Positions 58,971 to 64,000 of a DNA stretch of 64,000 nucleotides are shown piece after piece (the first letter of the stretch is position 1; every line of letters begins with the position of its first letter). The stretch spans positions 62,001 to 126,000 of the forward strand of contig NZ_JAGGLR010000004.1 in assembly GCF_017874715.1 (NCBI RefSeq), given 5' to 3'. This stretch comes from Streptomyces iranensis (GTDB lineage: Bacteria; Actinomycetota; Actinomycetes; Streptomycetales; Streptomycetaceae). The notes under the pieces are model-generated. The model was not told the origin of the DNA, did no database searches, and saw only the letters and a program-made list of their open reading frames with translations. The translations under genes were made by a program, and so were the position numbers.

Positions 58971-59009
58971 GGTTCGCTCGTACGGAGGCGGCTCGGGAGC
59001 CGGGGCGGC

Positions 59010-60557
59010 TCAGCCCATGAACTTCTTGAACTCGTCGGGGAGTTCGAAGTCCTGACCGCCCTGGTCGCCGTCGGGCAGCCCGAACGCGCCGCCCTGCTCG
59101 CGGCGTGCCGCTGCGGCCTGCTCCTCGGCCTTGCGCTTCATGGGGTTGCCCGAGCGCTGCTTGCCCTTGGCCTTCTTCTGCTGCTTGCCCTTGCGCTTGT
59201 TGCCGCCGCCCACGCCTGGCATGCCCGGCATCCCGGGCATCCCCGGCATGCCGCCCTGGGCCATCTTCGACATCATCTTGCGCGCGTCGAAGAACCGCTC
59301 CACCAGGTTCTTGACCGCGCTCACCTCGACGCCGGAACCGCGGGCGATACGGGCGCGGCGCGAGCCGTTGATGATCGTGGGGTCCTGGCGCTCGCCAGGA
59401 GTCATCGACTTGATGATGGCCGCGGTGCGGTCCACATCCCGCTCGTCCAGGTTGTTGATCTGGTCCTTCATCTGGCCCATGCCCGGCAGCATGCCGAGCA
59501 GCTTGGAGATGGAGCCCATCTTGCGGACCTGCTCCATCTGCGCCAGGAAGTCGTCGAGCGTGAACTCCTTGGGGCCCTTCGCCAGCTTGGCCGCCATCTT
59601 CTCGGCCTCTTGCTGGCTGAAGGTCTGCTCGGCCTTCTCGATCAGGCTGAGCATGTCGCCCATGCCGAGGATGCGGGACGCCATGCGGTCCGGGTGGAAC
59701 GCGTCGAAGTCGTCCAGCTTCTCGCCGTTGGAGGCGAACATGATCTGGCGGCCGGTGACATGCGCGATGGACAGCGCGGCACCGCCGCGCGCGTCGCCAT
59801 CCAGCTTGGAGAGCACCACACCGTCGAAGCCGACGCCGTCGCGGAACGCCTCCGCGGTGTTCACCGCGTCCTGGCCGATCATCGCGTCGACGACGAAGAG
59901 CACCTCGTCCGGGCGGACCGCGTCGCGGATGTCGGCGGCCTGCCGCATCAGCTCCTCGTCGATGCCGAGGCGGCCCGCGGTGTCGACGATCACGACGTCG
60001 TGCTGCTTGGTGCGGGCGAACTCGATCGAGTCCTGCGCCACCTTCACCGGGTCGCCGACGCCGTTGCCCGGCTCGGGGGCGAAGACGGCGACACCGGCCC
60101 GCTCCGCGACCACCGAGAGCTGGTTGACCGCGTTGGGGCGCTGGAGGTCACAGGCGACGAGCAGCGGGGTGTGGCCCTGGGCGTTCAGCCAGCGGCCGAG
60201 CTTTCCGGCGAGCGTGGTCTTACCGGCACCCTGCAGACCCGCGAGCATGATCACGGTCGGCGGCTGCTTGGCGAAGCGGAGGCGCCGGGCCTCGCCGCCG
60301 AGGATGCCGATGAGCTCGTCGTTGACGATCTTGATGACCTGCTGGGCGGGGTTGAGCGCCTGGGAGACCTCCGCGCCGAGGCTGCGCTCCTTGACCTGCT
60401 TGATGAACGCCCGGACGACGGGCAGCGCCACGTCGGCTTCGAGCAGGGCGATCCGGATCTCGCGTGCCGTGGCGTCGATGTCCGCCTCGCTGAGGCGTCC
60501 CTTGCCCCGGAGGTTCTTGAAAGTCGCTGCGAGGCGATCGGAGAGGGTATCGAACAC
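59010..60557 (-). CDS. ffh: Signal recognition particle protein Ffh
   Basis: 515 residues from a GTG. N-domain FDTLSDRLAATFKNLRGKGR. GTPase motifs are MLAGLQGAGKTTLAGKLG, VIVDTAGRLGIDEELM and VLSKLDGDARGG. The Met-rich M domain (about 325-440) has GDMLSLIEKAEQ and NGSRRARIARGSG, then a Lys-rich end. It binds 4.5S RNA and signal sequences with FtsY. The SRP RNA is not in the window. Confidence 0.97.
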   Translation of the reverse strand: MFDTLSDRLAATFKNLRGKGRLSEADIDATAREIRIALLEADVALPVVRAFIKQVKERSLGAEVSQALNPAQQVIKIVNDELIGILGGEARRLRFAKQPPTVIMLAGLQGAGKTTLAGKLGRWLNAQGHTPLLVACDLQRPNAVNQLSVVAERAGVAVFAPEPGNGVGDPVKVAQDSIEFARTKQHDVVIVDTAGRLGIDEELMRQAADIRDAVRPDEVLFVVDAMIGQDAVNTAEAFRDGVGFDGVVLSKLDGDARGGAALSIAHVTGRQIMFASNGEKLDDFDAFHPDRMASRILGMGDMLSLIEKAEQTFSQQEAEKMAAKLAKGPKEFTLDDFLAQMEQVRKMGSISKLLGMLPGMGQMKDQINNLDERDVDRTAAIIKSMTPGERQDPTIINGSRRARIARGSGVEVSAVKNLVERFFDARKMMSKMAQGGMPGMPGMPGMPGVGGGNKRKGKQQKKAKGKQRSGNPMKRKAEEQAAAARREQGGAFGLPDGDQGGQDFELPDEFKKFMG

Positions 60558-60715
60558 GGTGGTCGCGAATCCTTCGGTCGGATGTCGGGTCGGTGGTCGG
60601 CCTCCAAGGGTATCCGCCCATGGCGCGAACGGTCTGCCCCCGGGTTTGCGGCGCGACCCTCGTTCCGGGGACTCCGCCCCCGTGCCCCCGCCGGGGCTCC
60701 GCCCCGGACCCCGCT

Positions 60716-60915
60716 CCTCAAGCGCCGGAGGGGCTGGGAGGCGGGGCCGATCCGCCCCCTCAGGCGACGGCGGCCCGAGCGGGGTCAGCCCTCCCGGGCC
60801 CCTCCTCAAAAGCCGGATGGGCTGGGGCTCCCCAAGCACCGGAGGGGCTGAACGCGGGCCCCGCTCCCCAAACTCCGGACGAGCTGAATCGTGCCCTCAA
60901 GCACCGGGTGAGCTG
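60716..60915. repeat. Dispersed repeat cluster, five copies
   Basis: The 339-bp gap 60558-60896 has no gene. Five diverged copies of a unit close to CCTCAAGCGCCGGAGGGGCT lie at 60716-60736, 60804-60824, 60830-60850, 60866-60886 and 60895-60915. Nearby is GGGGCTCCGCCCCGG, a word common in Streptomyces intergenic regions. The fifth copy covers the glnD stop. Some copies can form short stems. Confidence 0.85.
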
Positions 60916-63479
60916 GTCAGCGCCCGCTCGACTTCCTGGGCCACCTCGGCCGCGTGCATGGGCTTCAGAGGGGCGCCGGCGTCGTCTGTGACATAGAACG
61001 CGTCCACCGCGTTGGCGCCGAGGGTGGAGACGTGGGCGCTGCGGACCGCGACGCCGGCGTGCTCCAGGGCGCGGCCGATGCGGTGCAGCAGTCCGGGGAC
61101 GTCCTGGGCGCGGACCTCGATCACGGTGGCGAGCTGGGAGCTGCCGGGGGCGACCGTGACCCGGGGTGGTGGGGCGTGCACCCCGCGGCGCCGGGGGTAC
61201 TTGCGGTAGGCGGCCTCGCGCTCGGCGAGGCGGGCGACGATGTCGAGCGAGCCGTCCAGGGCGCGGAGCAGATCGTTCCGGAGCCGGGCGGCCTGGGGCA
61301 GCGAGCCGTACTCGGCCGCCACCCGCCAGCTCAGCAGCAGCACCCCACCCGCGGCGCCCGCCGCGTCCAGCTCCGACGGCAGTTCGACGGCGCGCAGGTC
61401 CGCCGCGCGCACCGTAAGGCGGTGCAGGGCCAGGACGCCGGCCGCCGTGGCGAGGACGCCGGACTGGTCGGGGACGGCGATGAGGAGTTCCACGCCGATC
61501 GGCTCGGGGCCGGTGGGCCCCTCCTCCGGCGGCCCTTCGGTGACGTCCGTACGGAGGCCCGTTTCGCCCGGCGGCAGTGCCTCGGAGCGTGCGTGCAGGG
61601 CCAGCACCGGGCCGCCGGTGCGCCATGCCTCGACCGCGAGGCGCTCCTGCTCGGCCGTGGTGTGCTGCGGGGTGGACCAGTCGTCCGCGGGTTCGCCGGA
61701 GAGCACCGCCGAGACCCGCTTGACCAGGTCGGCGACGAGGGAGCCGCGCCAGGCGCTCCAGGCCGCGGGGCCGGTGGCGAGGGCGTCGGCCTCGGTGAGG
61801 GCGTGCAGCAGCTCCAGAGTGGTGGCGCTGCCGACGGCCTCGGCGACCGAGCGCACCGTGGCCGGGTCGTCCAGGTCGCGGCGGGTGGCGGTCTCGACGA
61901 GCAGCAGATGGTGGCGTACGAGGGTGGCCAGGACCGCGACGTCGGCGCGGTCGAAGCCGATACGGGCGGCGACGTCGCGGGCGATGGTCTCCCCGGCCAC
62001 CGAGTGATCGCCGGGCCAGCCCTTGCCGATGTCGTGCAGCAGCGCGGCGACCAGCAGCAGATCGGGGCGGCCGACCCGGCGGCTGAGGGCGCTGGCACGG
62101 ACCGCGGTCTCGACCAGATGCCGGTCCACGGTCCAGCGGTGGACGGGGTTGCGCTGCGGACGGCAGCGCACCCGCTCCCAGTCCGGCAGCAGCCGGGTGA
62201 TCAGCCCCTCGGCCTCCAGGGCCTCCCACACTCCGACGGTGGACTCGCCCGCCCCCAGCAGCGTGATCAGCTGCTCCCTGGCCTCGGGCGGCCACGGGAC
62301 GGGCAGCGGCCGGGCAGCGGCGGTCAGCCGCCGTACGGCGTGCGGGGACAGCGGCAGTCCGGCCTGGGCGGCGGCCGCGGCGGCCCGCAGGGGGAGCACG
62401 GGGTCGCGGTCGGGGCGTGCGGCGCGGGCCAGCACCACCTCGCCGTCCTGCTCCACCACGCCCTCGGCGAGCGGGCTGCGCTCCCCCGCGTCCGCGCCGC
62501 TTCCGGCGCCCCCGCGGCCGCCGCGGCCGCCGCGGCCGCCGAGGAGGGCACGCAGCCGGGGCCGGGCGGCCGAGCGGGCACGCAGCACCCGTTCGACCTC
62601 GCGCCAGGTGACATCGGAGGCGTAGGAGATGATCCGGGCGGATTCGTAGATCTGACGCAGCAGGGCGTCGGCGTCCAGCAGCCCGAGGGCTCCCGCGACC
62701 TGGTCCTGCTCCTGGAGGGCGAGGCGGTCGGTGGCGCGGCCGGTGGACAGATGGAGCGCGTCGCGGGCGTCCAGGAGCCGCCGCCGCGCGTCGTCGAGGC
62801 CCTCGCGGGGGGCGTCGGCGAGCCAGGAGGCGGCGATGGCGCGCAGCGCGGTGGCGTCGCGGAGCCCGCCGCGGGCCTCCTTCAGATCGGGTTCGAGCAG
62901 GAACTGCAGCTCTCCGTGGCGCTCGGCGCGCTCCTGGCACAGCGCGTGGAGCTCGGGCAGCCGCCGCGGGGCCTGGGCGCGCCAGTCGGCGAGGACGGTG
63001 GTGCGCAGATCGGCGGTGAGCGCGGCGTCGCCCGCGATGTGGCGGGCGTCGAGCAGGCCGAGCTGGACCTTGAGATCCTCGGCAGCGGTTCCGCGGGCCT
63101 CGTCGGGGGTGCGCACGGAGTGGTCGAGGGCGAGGCCCATGTCCCAGACGGGGTACCAGATGTGGTCGGCGAGCGCGGCGAGGGCCGAACGGTCGGCGGA
63201 GCCGTCGTGCAACAGCAGCACATCGAGGTCGCTGCGGGGAGAGAGTTCGCCGCGTCCGTAGCCACCGACGGCCACCAGGGCGACGCCGCGGGCGATCCCG
63301 GCGGTCTCCGCCCCGCCGGTGAGCAGGGCGGCCAGCCACTGGTCGGTGAGTTCGGCCAGGGCGGTGCGGCGCGGTGGCCCGGACCGCGACTCCTCCTGGA
63401 GGAGTCGCAGCCGCGCCGCCGCGTAGCCGCCGGGCCCCGAGTCGGTGGTGTGGGTCGTGGTCTCGAGGCTGTCCGTCAA
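60897..63479 (-). CDS. glnD: PII uridylyltransferase / uridylyl-removing enzyme
   Basis: 860 residues from a TTG with GGGAG five bases upstream; a GTG at 63503 is an alternative. The nucleotidyltransferase motif is VAVGGYGRGELSPRSDLDVL. The HD domain has LLLVAALLHDIGKGWPGDHS. Two ACT domains close the protein (about 690-860). It modifies the PII protein in response to nitrogen state; in Streptomyces, PII is adenylylated. It follows glnB by 40 bp. The last residues (TSSPGA) come from a repeat copy. Confidence 0.95.
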   Translation of the reverse strand: MTDSLETTTHTTDSGPGGYAAARLRLLQEESRSGPPRRTALAELTDQWLAALLTGGAETAGIARGVALVAVGGYGRGELSPRSDLDVLLLHDGSADRSALAALADHIWYPVWDMGLALDHSVRTPDEARGTAAEDLKVQLGLLDARHIAGDAALTADLRTTVLADWRAQAPRRLPELHALCQERAERHGELQFLLEPDLKEARGGLRDATALRAIAASWLADAPREGLDDARRRLLDARDALHLSTGRATDRLALQEQDQVAGALGLLDADALLRQIYESARIISYASDVTWREVERVLRARSAARPRLRALLGGRGGRGGRGGAGSGADAGERSPLAEGVVEQDGEVVLARAARPDRDPVLPLRAAAAAAQAGLPLSPHAVRRLTAAARPLPVPWPPEAREQLITLLGAGESTVGVWEALEAEGLITRLLPDWERVRCRPQRNPVHRWTVDRHLVETAVRASALSRRVGRPDLLLVAALLHDIGKGWPGDHSVAGETIARDVAARIGFDRADVAVLATLVRHHLLLVETATRRDLDDPATVRSVAEAVGSATTLELLHALTEADALATGPAAWSAWRGSLVADLVKRVSAVLSGEPADDWSTPQHTTAEQERLAVEAWRTGGPVLALHARSEALPPGETGLRTDVTEGPPEEGPTGPEPIGVELLIAVPDQSGVLATAAGVLALHRLTVRAADLRAVELPSELDAAGAAGGVLLLSWRVAAEYGSLPQAARLRNDLLRALDGSLDIVARLAEREAAYRKYPRRRGVHAPPPRVTVAPGSSQLATVIEVRAQDVPGLLHRIGRALEHAGVAVRSAHVSTLGANAVDAFYVTDDAGAPLKPMHAAEVAQEVERALTSSPGA

Positions 63480-63519
63480 CTCGGCTCCCTGTCCGCGTGC
63501 CACTGGTGGTCCGGAGCGG

Positions 63520-64000
<481 letters not shown>

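Noticed and set aside
60760..63339. Long second frame on the minus strand through glnD and an 890-codon plus-strand frame opposite it
   Set aside because: Both are shadows of glnD. Only the glnD frame shows the nucleotidyltransferase, HD and ACT motifs.

Overview
The window is a stretch of a high-GC actinobacterial chromosome, almost certainly Streptomyces. The evidence is the extreme G/C at third codon positions, GTG and TTG starts, the sporulation sigma factor whiG, four clustered type I signal peptidases (sipWXYZ), Lys/Ala-rich tails on ribosomal proteins, and amtB-glnB-glnD in one operon. From memory, gene order resembles the S. coelicolor SCO5584 to SCO5679 region in reverse; I could not check this by alignment. 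I see no rRNA, tRNA, CRISPR array, transposase or integrase.

Positions 1-15 kb and 19-31 kb form a catabolic and transport region. It opens with a partial aldehyde dehydrogenase, a PucR-type regulator, an orphan membrane P-loop ATPase, gabT and a PAP2 phosphatase. A tightly packed minus-strand operon follows (gamma-aminobutyraldehyde dehydrogenase, potD, potA, potB, potC, FAD amine oxidoreductase). This is a plausible putrescine/polyamine uptake and degradation pathway feeding gabT. A second set lies at 19.4-22.9 kb: an aldehyde dehydrogenase divergent from an Lrp/AsnC regulator and a class III aminotransferase. A similar sequence lies upstream of both dehydrogenases. Next come a second PucR regulator with a collagen-like insert, a sodium:solute symporter, a thiamine-diphosphate enzyme of unknown substrate, an ABC pair with a degenerate ATPase, and a LOG-family protein.

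Positions 15-19.3 kb hold a NADAR-domain protein flanked by two DUF4190 membrane proteins, then an adenosine-deaminase-family enzyme coupled to a glycerophosphodiesterase.

Positions 31.5-64 kb are mainly conserved housekeeping genes on the minus strand. They include thiBPQ behind a TPP riboswitch; rpsB-tsf-pyrH-frr-cdsA-rlmN; whiG and a dprA-yifB-yraN cluster; DUF2469, a NUDIX gene and sipZ; sipWXY; rpsP-khpA-rimM-trmD-rplS; ffh; and amtB-glnB-glnD. Between rpsP and ffh sits a less conserved patch: a SprT-like metalloprotein, a ProRS of archaeal/eukaryotic type, and a methyltransferase whose N-terminus looks frameshifted.

A recurring theme is short tandem or dispersed repeats at the 3' ends of genes, which supply the last residues or the stop codon (PAP2, DUF4190, the TPP enzyme, DUF2469, trmD, glnD). 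No clearly new defence or biosynthetic system is visible. The more unusual items are the collagen-like PucR, the degenerate ABC ATPase, the degenerate LytM protein, the orphan NADAR locus and the SprT/ProRS patch.
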